This document shows, piece after piece, positions 25,725 through 35,338 of a DNA stretch of 47,554 nucleotides. Location of the stretch: NCBI GenBank assembly GCA_028277795.1, contig JANQFP010000036.1:1-47554 (forward strand). The letters run 5' to 3'. Every line of letters begins with the position of its first letter. The first letter of the stretch is position 1. The stretch is from Rhodospirillales bacterium (GTDB taxonomy: Bacteria > Pseudomonadota > Alphaproteobacteria > Rhodospirillales > JANQFP01). Under the pieces are notes generated by a model. It worked only from the letters and a program-made list of their open reading frames with translations, was not told the origin of the DNA and did no database searches. A program made the translations under genes and the position numbers.

Positions 25725-26901
25725 CTCCGGGCCGAGCGGCGGCGCCTGGGATGCGCGCATCGCCGTCGCCCTCGAGGTCGAGGGCGGCCGGGTCGGCCAT
25801 GTTTCCATCGACTCGACCCGCCCGGTGCGCGCCTCCGCCGTCTTCCACGGCCGGCCCATCGAGACGGCCCTCGACCTGCTGCCCAGGGTGTTCAGCCTGT
25901 GCGGCGTCGCCCAGACCCATGCTGGCTTGGCCGCCTGCGAGGATGCCCTGGGCATCGTCGCGGCCCCGCCCCAGGCGGCGGCCCGCCAGTTGCTGCTGCT
26001 GGCCGAGACGGCGCGCGAGCACCACCTGCGGGCCAACCTGGACTGGCCCCGGCTGCTGCGCGAGGAGGCGGACGTGGCGGCCATCGCGGCGGTCGGAGAC
26101 GCCGCCGCCCAACTGGGCGCGGCGCTTTATCCCGACGGTCCCTGGGCCCGACCCGGCGGCGGCCGGCTGAGGCCGGACCGCGCGGCCGCCACCGCCGCCA
26201 TCGACACCCTGGACGAAGCCCTGGCTCCCTACCGCATCGACGGCGCGCACATGGACGCCCTGCTGCGCTGGGCCCAAAGCCGCGGCACGCCGGCGGCCCG
26301 GCTGGCGGCGGCGGTGGACGACGACGGATTGGCGGACTTCGGCGCCAGCCCGGTCACCGCCCTGCCCGACCTCGACCGGGCCGAGCTCGACGCGGTGCTG
26401 GACGCCGACCGCAATGGCGCCTTCCTGGCCCGGCCGACCTGGCACGGGGCCGTCCACGAGACCGGGCCCGCCGCCCGCATGGGCAGCCACCCGCTGATCG
26501 CCGACACGGTCCGCCATACCGGCAACGGGCTGCTGGCGCGGCTGGCGGCGCGCATGGTCGAGATGACGGCAATGCCCGAGAAAATGCGTGAAATCCTGCC
26601 GGTTTTGTCCGACCATGACGGGTCGCCGGTGGAGACCACCGTGGCGGGCTCCGGCATCGGCGCCGTCGAGGCCGCGCGCGGCCGGCTGGTGCACCGGGTC
26701 GAAGTGGGCGGCGGACAGGTCATGCGCTACCAGATCCTGGCGCCGACGGAATGGAACTTCCATGCCGAAGGACCCCTGGCCCGCGGCCTCGCCGGCGCCG
26801 CGGCCGGACCGGGGCTTGCTCGCAACGCCACGCTGCTGGTCAACGCCCTCGATCCGTGCGTGCGCTGCGACGTCGCCGTCGTGGAGCCCGGTCATGCATG
26901 A
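25717..26901 (+). CDS. hupK: HupK family hydrogenase maturation protein
   Basis: This 394-residue protein resembles a degenerate hydrogenase large subunit. The N-terminal part (HVSIDSTRPVRASAVFHGRPIETALDLLPRVFSLCG...) mirrors the HupL opening, with one Cys where HupL has two. The C-terminal [19 protein letters not shown] mirrors the DPCxxC motif without the His or a cleavable tail. HupK is thought to be a scaffold for Fe(CN)2CO assembly or transfer. It overlaps hupJ and hypA by 8 bases each. Confidence 0.92.
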   Translation: MDDSGPSGGAWDARIAVALEVEGGRVGHVSIDSTRPVRASAVFHGRPIETALDLLPRVFSLCGVAQTHAGLAACEDALGIVAAPPQAAARQLLLLAETAREHHLRANLDWPRLLREEADVAAIAAVGDAAAQLGAALYPDGPWARPGGGRLRPDRAAATAAIDTLDEALAPYRIDGAHMDALLRWAQSRGTPAARLAAAVDDDGLADFGASPVTALPDLDRAELDAVLDADRNGAFLARPTWHGAVHETGPAARMGSHPLIADTVRHTGNGLLARLAARMVEMTAMPEKMREILPVLSDHDGSPVETTVAGSGIGAVEAARGRLVHRVEVGGGQVMRYQILAPTEWNFHAEGPLARGLAGAAAGPGLARNATLLVNALDPCVRCDVAVVEPGHA

Positions 26902-27235
26902 GATGGCCCTGTGCGAAAGCGTTCTCGCCGTCCTGGAGCGGGAGGCCCAGTCCCAGAGCTTCCATCGGGTCAAGACCGTATGGCTGGAGATCGGCGCCCT
27001 GTCGTGCGCCGCGCCCGAGGCCATGACCTTCTGCTTCCGGGCGGTCACCCGCGGCACCCTGGCCGAGAATGCCACCCTGGAGATCGTTCGCACGCCGGGG
27101 CGGGCCTGGTGCATGGACTGCTCGGACACGGTGACCGTGGGTGAGCGTTACGACCCTTGTCCACTGTGCGGCGGTTACCAGTTGCAAGTGACGGGGGGTG
27201 ACGAGTTGCGGATCAAGGAACTGGAGGTGGCGTGA
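26894..27235 (+). CDS. hypA: Hydrogenase nickel incorporation protein HypA
   Basis: The 113-residue nickel chaperone begins MHEMALCES; the His2-Glu3 pair is the nickel-binding site. Its zinc-ribbon has cysteines in WCMDC and PCPLCGG. It works with HypB to place Ni in HupL. The start overlaps the end of hupK, and its stop overlaps the HypB start by one base. Confidence 0.97.
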   Translation: MHEMALCESVLAVLEREAQSQSFHRVKTVWLEIGALSCAAPEAMTFCFRAVTRGTLAENATLEIVRTPGRAWCMDCSDTVTVGERYDPCPLCGGYQLQVTGGDELRIKELEVA

Positions 27236-28116
27236 TGTGCACCGTCTGCGGCTGCGGCCGGCCCGACATGCCGGCCGGCAAGGACAGCCACGACCACGAC
27301 CATCATCATGACCACGGTCACGGTCATAGCCATGACCACGATCATGACCACGATCATGACCATGACCACCATCACCACCACGGTCACGGCCACGACCACC
27401 TGGATTTCGGCGGCGGCCTGGGGGGCGTGCACGTGCCGGGCCTGAGCCAGGCCCGGGTGGTGCGCATCGAGCAGGACATCCTGGCCGAGAACAACCGCTA
27501 TGCCGACGGCAACCGGCGTCTCCTGGCCGAGCGCGGGGTGTTCGCCGTCAACCTCATGTCCGGCCCCGGTGCCGGCAAGACCACCCTGCTGGTGCGCACC
27601 CTGGAGGACCTGCGGGACCACTTCCCGCTGTCCGTCATCGAGGGCGACCAGCGGACCGACGTGGACGCCGAGCGGGTGCGCGCCACCGGCGCCCCGGCGG
27701 TCCAGGTCAACACCGGCAAGGGCTGCCACCTGGACGGCCACATGGTGGGCCACGCCCTGGAGCACCTGGACCCGGCCGCCGGCGGCATCCTGTTCATCGA
27801 GAACGTGGGCAACCTGGTGTGCCCCGCCGCCTTCGACCTGGGCGAGGCGTCCAAGGCAGTGCTGGTCTCGGTCACCGACGGCGAGGACAAGCCCATCAAG
27901 TATCCGGACATGTTCGCCGCCGCCTCGGTGATGATCGTGAGCAAGGTCGATCTGCTGCCCCATGTGCCCTTCGACGTGGACCGCTGCGTCGAGTTCGCCC
28001 GCCGCATCAATCCGTCGGTGGAGGTGCTGCGTCTGTCAGCCACCACCGGCGAGGGCCTGGCCGACTGGTACGCGTGGCTGGAACGGGGCCGGCAGGCCGC
28101 CGCGGAGCCCGCATGA
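27235..28116 (+). CDS. hypB: Hydrogenase nickel incorporation GTPase HypB
   Basis: The 293-residue protein begins MCTVCGCG, the N-terminal high-affinity nickel site. A histidine-rich region (about residues 18-58, 22 His, alternating with Asp/Gly) follows and should store nickel. The GTPase domain has GPGAGKTT (P-loop), [13 protein letters not shown], and [10 protein letters not shown] with the metal-binding Cys at the G3 region. The ATG at 27235 is preferred over the GTG one codon earlier because the CxxCGC motif normally follows Met directly. It ends with a 4-base overlap with the short hypF. Confidence 0.97.
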   Translation: MCTVCGCGRPDMPAGKDSHDHDHHHDHGHGHSHDHDHDHDHDHDHHHHHGHGHDHLDFGGGLGGVHVPGLSQARVVRIEQDILAENNRYADGNRRLLAERGVFAVNLMSGPGAGKTTLLVRTLEDLRDHFPLSVIEGDQRTDVDAERVRATGAPAVQVNTGKGCHLDGHMVGHALEHLDPAAGGILFIENVGNLVCPAAFDLGEASKAVLVSVTDGEDKPIKYPDMFAAASVMIVSKVDLLPHVPFDVDRCVEFARRINPSVEVLRLSATTGEGLADWYAWLERGRQAAAEPA

Positions 28117-29219
28117 GCCGGTCCGCCGCAGTCGCCGCCGACGGCGGTGGGGTGGTCGTCGCCCATGTGGTCCCCCTGCCGGGGACCGCGCCTCCCGTGC
28201 TCGGCCTGGGGGCCTTCCTCAAGAACACGGTTTGCCTGGTCCAGGGTGGCGAGGCGCTGGTCTCCCACGACGTCGGCAACCTGGAAACCACCGAGGCGGT
28301 GCACCAGTTCGAGGACACCGTCGCCCGCTTGCTCGACGGCGTCGCCCCGGTGGCGGTGGCCCACGACCTCCATCCCGATTTCTACAGCACCCGCTACGCC
28401 CTGGGCCTGGGCCCGGAGGCGGTGGGGGTGCAGCACCACCACGCCCACGTGGCCGCGGTCATGGCCGAGCACGGCCTCACCGGCCCGGTGCTGGGGCTGG
28501 CGCTGGACGGATTCGGCCTGGGCCCGGACAACGGCTCGTGGGGCGGCGAGCTCCTCTATGTCGACCGCGACGGTTACCGGCGCCTCGGCCATCTCGCCTT
28601 GCTCAAGCAGCCCGGCGCCGACGCGGCAGCCCGCCAGCCCTGGCGCATGGGGGCGGCGGCCCTGCACCGGCTGGGCCGCGGCGGCGAGATCGGACAACGG
28701 TTCGCCACCATGACCGGCGCCGGGATCATCGCCCAGATGCTGGACCGCGACGTCAACTGTCCGGCCACGTCCAGCGCCGGGCGCCTGTTCGACGCCGCCT
28801 GCGGCCTGCTCGGCGTCAAGCCGGTGGCCGCCTTCGAGGGCGAGGCGCCCATGGCCCTGGAGGCCATGGCCAGCCGGCCCCAGGCAATGGACGGCGGCTG
28901 GACCATCGCCGACGGGGTTCTCGACCTGGCGCCGCTGCTCGACCGGCTGCCGGGGATGGAACCGGCGGCGGGCGCCGACCTGTTTCACGGGACCCTGATC
29001 GCGGCTCTGATCGACTGGGTGGCACGCGCCGCCGCCGAGACCGGGGTGACCGACGTGGCCCTGTGCGGCGGCTGCTTCCTCAACAAGGTGTTGAGCGGCG
29101 GCTTGGCCGCGGGGCTGCCGCAGCGGGGCATCACCCCCCTGTTCCCCGTCCACCTGACCCCGGGCGACGGCGCCGTCAGCCTGGGCCAGGCGTGGGCGGT
29201 CGCACTGGCGAGGATGTAA
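28113..29219 (+). CDS. hypF: Short HypF: carbamoyltransferase domain only
   Basis: The 368-residue protein is only the C-terminal, Kae1-like part of HypF. It has [46 protein letters not shown] (H108-H112 metal site), [30 protein letters not shown] and a C-terminal [11 protein letters not shown], all family-typical. The acylphosphatase domain, zinc fingers and YrdC-like domain of full-length HypF (about 750 residues) are absent and not encoded nearby. A short HypF1 is known from Ralstonia eutropha. The protein should still transfer a carbamoyl group to HypE, but something else must supply carbamoyl-adenylate. It starts within hypB (ATGA overlap). Confidence 0.93.
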   Translation: MSRSAAVAADGGGVVVAHVVPLPGTAPPVLGLGAFLKNTVCLVQGGEALVSHDVGNLETTEAVHQFEDTVARLLDGVAPVAVAHDLHPDFYSTRYALGLGPEAVGVQHHHAHVAAVMAEHGLTGPVLGLALDGFGLGPDNGSWGGELLYVDRDGYRRLGHLALLKQPGADAAARQPWRMGAAALHRLGRGGEIGQRFATMTGAGIIAQMLDRDVNCPATSSAGRLFDAACGLLGVKPVAAFEGEAPMALEAMASRPQAMDGGWTIADGVLDLAPLLDRLPGMEPAAGADLFHGTLIAALIDWVARAAAETGVTDVALCGGCFLNKVLSGGLAAGLPQRGITPLFPVHLTPGDGAVSLGQAWAVALARM

Positions 29220-29282
29220 GAGTCTGACTCAATATGAACATCGTAATTTCAATGGGTTACCATGGATCTCCCCCTGACTACT

Positions 29283-29354
29283 CGTCATTCCCGCGCAAGC
29301 GGGAATCCAGAAACACCGCGGGAACCCTGGACTCCCGCCTGCGCGGGAGTGACG
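29283..29354. repeat. 'CGTCATTCCCGCG' palindromic repeat in the hyp operon
   Basis: The arms 29283-29310 and 29327-29354 are inverted copies (24-25 of 28 positions pair). Each arm is itself a small hairpin (tcccgcg-caa-gcggga type). This is a widespread proteobacterial intergenic repeat type, with ATTCCCGC...GGGAAT cores. It lies in the only large gap (225 bases) of the hup-hyp cluster, between hypF and hypC. Confidence 0.8.
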
Positions 29355-29444
29355 AAGATCCGTTCGGCCGGAGTCCTTTGACCATTTGACCTGCAAGACG
29401 TCGTTTTCGGTCAGGCTTCAAGAGCAAAACAGGGAGGACCAGTC

Positions 29445-29681
29445 ATGTGTCTCGCCATACCGGCCCGGATCACCGAGCTGCTGGGCGCCGACCTGGCCAA
29501 GGTGGACCTGGGCGGCGTGCAGAAGGAGATCAGCCTGTCGCTGGTGGACGATGCCAAGGTGGGCGACTACGTGATCATCCACACGGGGTTCGCGCTGTCG
29601 CGCCTCGACCCCGAGGAGGCGGAACGGACCCTGGCCCTGTTCGCCGAGATGGACACCGCCATCCAGGAGGCCGCGTCATGA
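29445..29681 (+). CDS. hypC: HypC hydrogenase maturation chaperone
   Basis: The 78-residue protein begins MCLAIPARI, with the essential Cys2, and includes VKVDLGG-like [17 protein letters not shown] and [16 protein letters not shown]. Together with HypD it carries the Fe(CN)2CO group and passes it to the large subunit. A gggaggacc site lies ahead of the ATG. The stop overlaps the hypD start by 4 bases. Confidence 0.97.
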   Translation: MCLAIPARITELLGADLAKVDLGGVQKEISLSLVDDAKVGDYVIIHTGFALSRLDPEEAERTLALFAEMDTAIQEAAS

Positions 29682-30814
29682 AGTACATCGAGGAATTCCG
29701 CGACGGGCGCCTGGGCGCCAACCTGGCCGCCGCCCTCGCCCGCGACGCCGACGGCGGGCGCACCTACCACCTCATGGAGTTCTGCGGCGGCCATACCCAC
29801 GCCATCTTCCGCTACGGCGTCCTCGACCTGCTGCCGGCCAACGTGCGCATGGTCCACGGCCCCGGCTGCCCGGTGTGCGTGCTGCCCATCGGCCGCCTGA
29901 ACATGGCCATCCACCTGGCCCGCGAGGACGGGGTGATCCTCTGCACCTACGCCGACATGATGCGGGTGCCAGGCGCCGACGGCGAAAGCCTGCTCAAGGC
30001 CCGCGCCGACGGCGCCGACGTGCGGATGGTGTATTCCAGCCTCGATGCCATCCGCATCGCCGAGGACAACCCGGACCGCCAGGTGGTGTTCTTCGCCATC
30101 GGCTTCGAGACCACCACCCCGCCCACGGCCATCGCTCTCAAGACGGCGGTGGCCAAGGGCCTCACCAACTTCTCGGTGTTCTGCAACCACGTGCTGACCC
30201 CGGCCGCCCTGGTCGGCATCCTGGAGAGCCCGGAGGTGCAAGACGGGGAGACCGTGTCCCTGGACGGCTTCGTCGGGCCGGCCCACGTGAGCGCCGTCAT
30301 CGGCACCAAGGCCTATGAGTTCTGTCCCGAGCGCTACGGCCGCCCGGTGGTCATCTCGGGCTTCGAGCCCCTGGACGTGATGCAGTCCATCCTCATGCTG
30401 GTGCGCCAGCTCAACGAGGGCCGCTGCGAGGTGGAGAACGAGTACACCCGGGTGGTCAGCCGCGAGGGCAACCGCAAGGCCCAGGACCTGATGGACGAGG
30501 TGTTCGAGACCCGCGACAGCTTCGAGTGGCGGGGTCTGGGGGCCATGCCCGACAGCGCGCTGAAGCTGCGCGAAACCTTCGCCGACCTGGACGCGGAGGT
30601 CCGCTTCCGCCTGCCCGAACGGACCATCGACGACCACAAGGCCTGCGAATGCGCCGACGTGCTGCGCGGGGTCAAGCGGCCCACCGACTGCAAGGTGTTC
30701 GGCACGGCGTGCACGCCGGACACGCCGCTGGGCTCGTGCATGGTGTCCTCGGAAGGGGCGTGCGCGGCTTATTACACCTTCGGCCGCTTCCGCGACCAGC
30801 AGGCCACGGCATGA
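29678..30814 (+). CDS. hypD: HypD hydrogenase formation protein
   Basis: The 378-residue FeS protein is the scaffold on which Fe(CN)2CO is assembled. Conserved motifs are [55 protein letters not shown] and the cluster region [27 protein letters not shown]. The length is normal for the family. The stop overlaps the hypE start (ATGA). Confidence 0.97.
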   Translation: MKYIEEFRDGRLGANLAAALARDADGGRTYHLMEFCGGHTHAIFRYGVLDLLPANVRMVHGPGCPVCVLPIGRLNMAIHLAREDGVILCTYADMMRVPGADGESLLKARADGADVRMVYSSLDAIRIAEDNPDRQVVFFAIGFETTTPPTAIALKTAVAKGLTNFSVFCNHVLTPAALVGILESPEVQDGETVSLDGFVGPAHVSAVIGTKAYEFCPERYGRPVVISGFEPLDVMQSILMLVRQLNEGRCEVENEYTRVVSREGNRKAQDLMDEVFETRDSFEWRGLGAMPDSALKLRETFADLDAEVRFRLPERTIDDHKACECADVLRGVKRPTDCKVFGTACTPDTPLGSCMVSSEGACAAYYTFGRFRDQQATA

Positions 30815-31878
30815 CGGCGCCCGAGAACGGCGGCGCCGCCAAACGGCCCGGCGCCCGGCCCCTGGACTTCCGCCACGGCCGGGTGGACCTGAGCCACGGC
30901 AGCGGCGGCCGGGCCATGGCCCAGCTCATCGAGGAGCTGTTCGAGCGCTCCTTCGACAACCCCTATCTGGCCCAGCGCAACGACCAGGCGGCCTTCGCCG
31001 TCGACGCCGGGCGCATGGTCATGACAACCGACGGCTTCGTCATCTCGCCCCTGTTCTTTCCCGGCGGCGACATCGGGTCCCTGGCCGTGCACGGCACCCT
31101 GAACGACGTGGCCATGGCCGGGGCGCGGCCCACGTATCTCGCCGCCGGCTTCGTCATCGAGGAGGGGTTCCCGCTGGGTGACCTCCGGGCCATCGTGCAG
31201 TCCATGGCCGCCGCCGCCCGCGACGCCGGCGTGCCGGTGGTCACCGGCGACACCAAGGTGGTCGAGAAGGGCAAGGGCGACGGCGTGTTCATCACCACCA
31301 CCGGGGTCGGCGTGGTGCCCGACGGCGTGGCGCCGTCGGCCGACCGGGCGCGGCCCGGCGACGCCATCCTGGTCAGCGGCACCATGGGCGACCACGGGGT
31401 GGCCGTCATGTCCAAGCGCGAGAACCTGACCTTCGAGACCGAGATCCTGTCCGACAGCGCCGCCCTGCACGGCCTGGTGGCGGACCTGGTGGCGGCGGTG
31501 CCGGACGTCCACGTGCTGCGCGACCCCACCCGCGGCGGCCTGGCCGCCGTGCTCAACGAGATCGCCTTGCAATCGGGCGTGGGCATGACCGTGCGCGAGC
31601 GCGACATCCCCGTGAAGGCCGCCGTCAACGGGGCCTGCGAGCTGCTCGGCCTGGACCCCCTCTACGTGGCCAACGAGGGCAAGCTGGTGGCCATGTGCGC
31701 GGCCGCCGACGCCGAGCCCCTGCTCGCCGCCCTGCGCGGCCATCCCCTGGGTGAGGACGCCGCCATCATCGGCACGGTCACCGAGGACCCCCACCACTTC
31801 GTGCAGATGGAGACGGCGCTGGGCGGCACCCGCATCGTCGACTGGCTGGCCGGGGAGCAGCTCCCCCGCATCTGCTGA
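30811..31878 (+). CDS. hypE: HypE carbamoyl dehydratase
   Basis: The 355-residue protein converts the carbamoyl group received from HypF to a thiocyanate on its C-terminal cysteine. The chain ends in PRIC, as required. Further motifs are LSHGSGGRAMAQLIEELF, MTTDGFVISPLFFPGGDIG, NDVAMAGARP, GDTKVVEKG, DPTRGGLAAVLNEIA and YVANEGKLV. It is the last gene of the hyp run, followed by a convergent small gene. Confidence 0.97.
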   Translation: MTAPENGGAAKRPGARPLDFRHGRVDLSHGSGGRAMAQLIEELFERSFDNPYLAQRNDQAAFAVDAGRMVMTTDGFVISPLFFPGGDIGSLAVHGTLNDVAMAGARPTYLAAGFVIEEGFPLGDLRAIVQSMAAAARDAGVPVVTGDTKVVEKGKGDGVFITTTGVGVVPDGVAPSADRARPGDAILVSGTMGDHGVAVMSKRENLTFETEILSDSAALHGLVADLVAAVPDVHVLRDPTRGGLAAVLNEIALQSGVGMTVRERDIPVKAAVNGACELLGLDPLYVANEGKLVAMCAAADAEPLLAALRGHPLGEDAAIIGTVTEDPHHFVQMETALGGTRIVDWLAGEQLPRIC

Positions 31879-31885
31879 GACGGCG

Positions 31886-32116
31886 TTACTGCGTCTGGTC
31901 GGTGAGGTTGAGGCGACGCTCGACCCGTTCCAGGCGGCTTTCCACGCCGGAGACGGACGTGTAGAGATTGTTGATGTCGGTCTGCAGCGCCAGCATGTGA
32001 CCCCGTATGGCCTGGAGCTCGGACTTGACCTCGTGCTGGCCCGCCTTCAGGTCGGCCATGCTCGACTGAACACCCTTGAGCCCTTCGAGAACCGGTTCGT
32101 TCGTCACTTCGGCCAT
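31886..32116 (-). CDS. Small coiled-coil protein, 76 residues
   Basis: The product is almost entirely a predicted coiled coil (LKGVQSSMADLKAGQHEVKS... VSGVESRLERVERRLNL), with heptad spacing of hydrophobic residues. No catalytic or membrane features are seen. It is not recognised beyond being a typical small coiled-coil protein. It converges on hypE, with 7 bases between the stops. Confidence 0.7.
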   Translation of the reverse strand: MAEVTNEPVLEGLKGVQSSMADLKAGQHEVKSELQAIRGHMLALQTDINNLYTSVSGVESRLERVERRLNLTDQTQ

Positions 32117-32219
32117 GGCACCGATCTCTCACGTCCACGAAGAAGCTTAGACCGCGGAGACAACGATGGAAACAACATGGCCCCGCGTCTCCCGGTCCCC
32201 GACCGGACAAGGCTGACCG

Positions 32220-32960
32220 GTGGTCGATCTGCAAACCCCGTTCGATGCAGCGGTGGTGGTTCCCACCGTGTTGCGGCCGGAGCTCGAACGGGCCGTCACC
32301 TCGGTCTATGAACAGCTGTTCGCCGGCCGCATCCAGGTCCTGGTGGGGGTCGACAGGCCGGACGGCGACCGGGCGGTTCTGGAGGCCCTGGAGCGGGCCC
32401 GGCCCGATTACTGCGCCCTCACCGTCGTCGATCTGGGCTATTCCACCGCCCGACTGAACGGCGGGCTGTACACCGCGACCGACGGCGGCGTCCTGCGCGC
32501 CATCCTCAGCCTGGCCGCCAACAGCCGCCACGTGACCTACCTGGACGACGACAACTGGTGGGAGCCCGACCACCTGGCGTCCCTGCGCGACGCCATCGGG
32601 GACCGGGCCTGGGCCTATTCCCTGCGCGTCCTCGTGGACGAGGAGACCCTGGAGCCCGTCTGCGTCGACCGCTGGCATTCCGTGGGGCCGGACCGGGGGA
32701 CCTTCAAGGAGGAGTTGGGCGGCTTCTGCGATCCCAACACCCTGATGATCGACAAGCTGCGCTGCCACGACGGGCTGACCCTGTGGTGCCAGGCGGCGAA
32801 GGGCGTCCGCACCGACGCCGACCGCCGGTTCTTCGGCTACCTGTCGACGACGTTCGACGGCACGGGAACGGGCCGTGCCACCGTCAACTACCTCATCCGC
32901 CGCACCCACGTGCTGTGGACCGAGATCCGGGCCGGCACCTCGCAAGAGGGCTTCTACTGA
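32220..32960 (+). CDS. Family 2-like glycosyltransferase
   Basis: The 246-residue protein opens with DAAVVVPTVLRPELERAVTS, the nucleotide-binding start of GT-A/GT2 folds. HVTYLDDDNWWEPDHLASL then supplies the DxD-type metal motif. GGFCDPNTLMIDK and later residues resemble the acceptor side. It is soluble and short for the family, with no membrane segment. The GTG start follows an aagg site. It stands alone between minus-strand genes, so the acceptor cannot be guessed; protein or polysaccharide glycosylation are both possible. Confidence 0.8.
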   Translation: MVDLQTPFDAAVVVPTVLRPELERAVTSVYEQLFAGRIQVLVGVDRPDGDRAVLEALERARPDYCALTVVDLGYSTARLNGGLYTATDGGVLRAILSLAANSRHVTYLDDDNWWEPDHLASLRDAIGDRAWAYSLRVLVDEETLEPVCVDRWHSVGPDRGTFKEELGGFCDPNTLMIDKLRCHDGLTLWCQAAKGVRTDADRRFFGYLSTTFDGTGTGRATVNYLIRRTHVLWTEIRAGTSQEGFY

Positions 32961-32970
32961 CCCCGTCCCG

Positions 32971-33747
32971 TCAGCCGTCGGTCAGGAAACACGTCACCGG
33001 CGTGTGGTCGGAGGCCTTCTCCTTGCCCCGCGGGCTGCGGTCGATGGCGCAGCTTTCCAGGCGGTCGGCGGCCTGGGGCGACAGCAAAAGGTGGTCGATG
33101 CGCAGGCCCTGGTCCCGCGACCAGGCGCCGCCCCGGTAGTCCCACCAGGTGTAGCGGCCGACCTCGCGGGTGGTGGCGCGAAAGGCATCGGTGAGACCCA
33201 GGTACAGGATCTTGCGAAGCGCAGCGCGGGATTCGGGCCGGCACAGGGCGTCGTCCCGCCACGCCTGCGGGTCATGGACGTCGCCGTCGTCGGGGGCGAC
33301 GTTGTAGTCGCCGCCCAGCACGACGGCGTCCTCGGTGGCCAGCAGGTCGCGGACCCGCGCATAGAGCCGCTCCATCCACGCCAGCTTGTAGTCGAACTTC
33401 TCCCCCGGCGCCGGGTTGCCGTTGGGCAGGTAGACGGACGCCACGCGGACGCCGCCGGTGAAGGCCTCGATGTAGCGGGCCTGCTCGTCGGCCTCGTCGC
33501 CGGGCAGCGCCGTCACCTCCACGTCGATGGGGTGTTTGGACAGGATGGCGACCCCGTTGTAGGTCTTCTGGCCGGCCACCGAGACGTTGTAGCCCAGGTC
33601 CCCGATCTCCAGGTGGGGGAACTGCTCGTCGGTGGTCTTGATCTCCTGCAGCAGGACCACGTCGGGGCCGGCGTCGCGCAGCCAGTCGAGGACCAGCGGG
33701 AGCCGCGCCTTGACCGAGTTCACGTTCCAGGTGGCGATGCTGACCAC
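32971..33747 (-). CDS. xthA: Exodeoxyribonuclease III
   Basis: The 258-residue AP endonuclease/3' exonuclease of base excision repair has all family motifs: ATWNVNSVKARL, LLQEIKT (metal-binding Glu), VASVYLPNGNP, GGDYNVAP, YTWWDYR, LRIDHLLLS and KASDHTPV (catalytic Asp-His). The start is a GTG at 33747. It lies 12 bases after the flbT homologue and is the last gene of the minus-strand run. Confidence 0.96.
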   Translation of the reverse strand: MVSIATWNVNSVKARLPLVLDWLRDAGPDVVLLQEIKTTDEQFPHLEIGDLGYNVSVAGQKTYNGVAILSKHPIDVEVTALPGDEADEQARYIEAFTGGVRVASVYLPNGNPAPGEKFDYKLAWMERLYARVRDLLATEDAVVLGGDYNVAPDDGDVHDPQAWRDDALCRPESRAALRKILYLGLTDAFRATTREVGRYTWWDYRGGAWSRDQGLRIDHLLLSPQAADRLESCAIDRSPRGKEKASDHTPVTCFLTDG

Positions 33748-33759
33748 GACGGCCGGGCC

Positions 33760-34188
33760 TCAGCCGCCGCTGCTCTCGCCGCCTTCGGTCTTGGCCTCGG
33801 TGGTCTTGGCCAGCAGCTCCTCGTACTCGAGCAGCAGGAAGGTCTTGCGGTAGGCCGCGGCGTAGTCGCCCTCGGCGAGGTGCTCGCCGATGTCGGCCAG
33901 GAACACGCCGGTGGACGGGACCGCCTCCACCAGCTCCCGCGTCAGCGCCAGGTACGGTCCGCGCAGGGCGTCGAAGGCCGCCGGGTCCAGATACATCTGG
34001 GTCACCAGGTGGTAGACCTTCAGGGCCGGGGTGGTGGCGTCCTCGGCGCGGATGATCATCTTCTCGCGCAGCACCGGCCCGTCGCCGCCGACGGTCAGGG
34101 TGACGGGTCCGTCGCTGTCGTTGCGCACCACCATGGTGCCGACGACCGCCGACTCGCCGGCATCCAGGGTGAGCCGGACGTCGCTCAC
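33760..34188 (-). CDS. flbT: FlbT family protein (flagellin translation regulator homologue)
   Basis: The 142-residue protein has the core of FlbT, the post-transcriptional repressor of flagellin mRNA in Caulobacter: [30 protein letters not shown], then a helical second half ([18 protein letters not shown]). The motif LREK...TTPA..xY..V..MYLD is very close to the Caulobacter protein as I remember it. The tail ([11 protein letters not shown]) is disordered. The GTG start overlaps the leuB stop by 4 bases, so it is translated with leuB. No flagellar gene is within the window, which is unusual for flbT. Confidence 0.85.
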   Translation of the reverse strand: MSDVRLTLDAGESAVVGTMVVRNDSDGPVTLTVGGDGPVLREKMIIRAEDATTPALKVYHLVTQMYLDPAAFDALRGPYLALTRELVEAVPSTGVFLADIGEHLAEGDYAAAYRKTFLLLEYEELLAKTTEAKTEGGESSGG

Positions 34189-35303
34189 GCCGCCAGCCTC
34201 TTTTCCAGCTCGCCGATGATGGCCTCGCCCATCACCCCGGTGGACACCTTGGCCTTGCCCTCCTCCATGATGTCGGCGGTGCGCAGCCCGCCGCCGAGCA
34301 CCGACCGCGCCGCTGCCTCCAGGAGGTCGGCCTCCTCGGCCAGATCGAAGGAGTAGCGCAGGCACATGGCGAAGCTCATGATCATGGCCACCGGGTTGGC
34401 CTGCCCGGTGCCCGCGATGTCGGGGGCACTGCCGTGCACCGGCTCGTAGAGCGCCCGGCGCCGCCCCTTCTTGTCGGCGGCGCCCAGGGACGCCGACGGC
34501 AGCATGCCCAGGGACCCGGTCAGCATGGCCGCCTCGTCGGACAGCATGTCGCCGAACAGATTGTCGGTGACGATGACGTCGAACTGCCGCGGATTGCGGA
34601 CGAGCTGCATGGCGCAGTTGTCCGCGTACATGTGGGTGAGTTCGATCTTGGAGAACTCCTCGTCGTGCAGCGCCTGCACCTCCTCCCGCCACAGCACCCC
34701 GCTCTCCATGACGTTGGCCTTTTCCACCGAGCACACCCGGCCCCAGCGCTTGCCCGCAAGCTCGAAGGCGACGCGGGCGACGCGGCGGATCTCGTCGGTG
34801 GTGTAGACCTGGGTGTTGACGCCCCGCCGCGATCCGTCGGGCAGGGTCTCGATGCCCCGCGGCTCGCCGAAGTAGACGCCGCCGGTGAGCTCGCGGACGA
34901 TCATGATGTCCAGGCCCTTGACCACGTCGAGCTTCAGGGTCGACGCCTCGGCCAGGGCGTCGAACACCACCGCCGGACGCAGGTTGGCGAACAGGTCCAT
35001 CTCCTTGCGCAGGCGCAGCAAGCCGCGCTCCGGCTTTTCGGCGAACGGCAGCGAATCCCATTTCGGCCCGCCGACGGCCCCGAGCAGCACCGCGTCCGCC
35101 TCCAGGGCCGCCTCCATCGTGTGGTCCGCCAGGGGCGAACCGTAGGCATCGTAGGCCGCGCCCCCCACCAGGTCCTCGGTGACGTCGAAGGCGATGCCCC
35201 GATGCTTGCCCAGCCAGTCGATGATCCGGCGCACCTCGGCCATGACCTCAGGGCCGATGCCGTCGCCGGGCAGAATGAGCAGTCTGTTGGTGTCGCTGGC
35301 CAT
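34185..35303 (-). CDS. leuB: 3-isopropylmalate dehydrogenase
   Basis: The 372-residue enzyme of leucine synthesis oxidatively decarboxylates 3-isopropylmalate using NAD. Signature stretches are [56 protein letters not shown], the catalytic and metal residues in [12 protein letters not shown] and [28 protein letters not shown], and [18 protein letters not shown]. The ATG at 35303 has a strong gaggaga site. It is 35 bases downstream of leuD. Confidence 0.98.
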   Translation of the reverse strand: MASDTNRLLILPGDGIGPEVMAEVRRIIDWLGKHRGIAFDVTEDLVGGAAYDAYGSPLADHTMEAALEADAVLLGAVGGPKWDSLPFAEKPERGLLRLRKEMDLFANLRPAVVFDALAEASTLKLDVVKGLDIMIVRELTGGVYFGEPRGIETLPDGSRRGVNTQVYTTDEIRRVARVAFELAGKRWGRVCSVEKANVMESGVLWREEVQALHDEEFSKIELTHMYADNCAMQLVRNPRQFDVIVTDNLFGDMLSDEAAMLTGSLGMLPSASLGAADKKGRRRALYEPVHGSAPDIAGTGQANPVAMIMSFAMCLRYSFDLAEEADLLEAAARSVLGGGLRTADIMEEGKAKVSTGVMGEAIIGELEKRLAA

Positions 35304-35338
35304 GGTGTCTCCTCGTTCGGGGTCGGGTGCCGCCGGTG

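Noticed and set aside
27291..27400. Repetitive cac/cat/gac stretch that could be taken for a DNA repeat or slippage artefact
   Set aside because: It stays in frame and encodes the well-known His/Asp-rich nickel-storage region of HypB.
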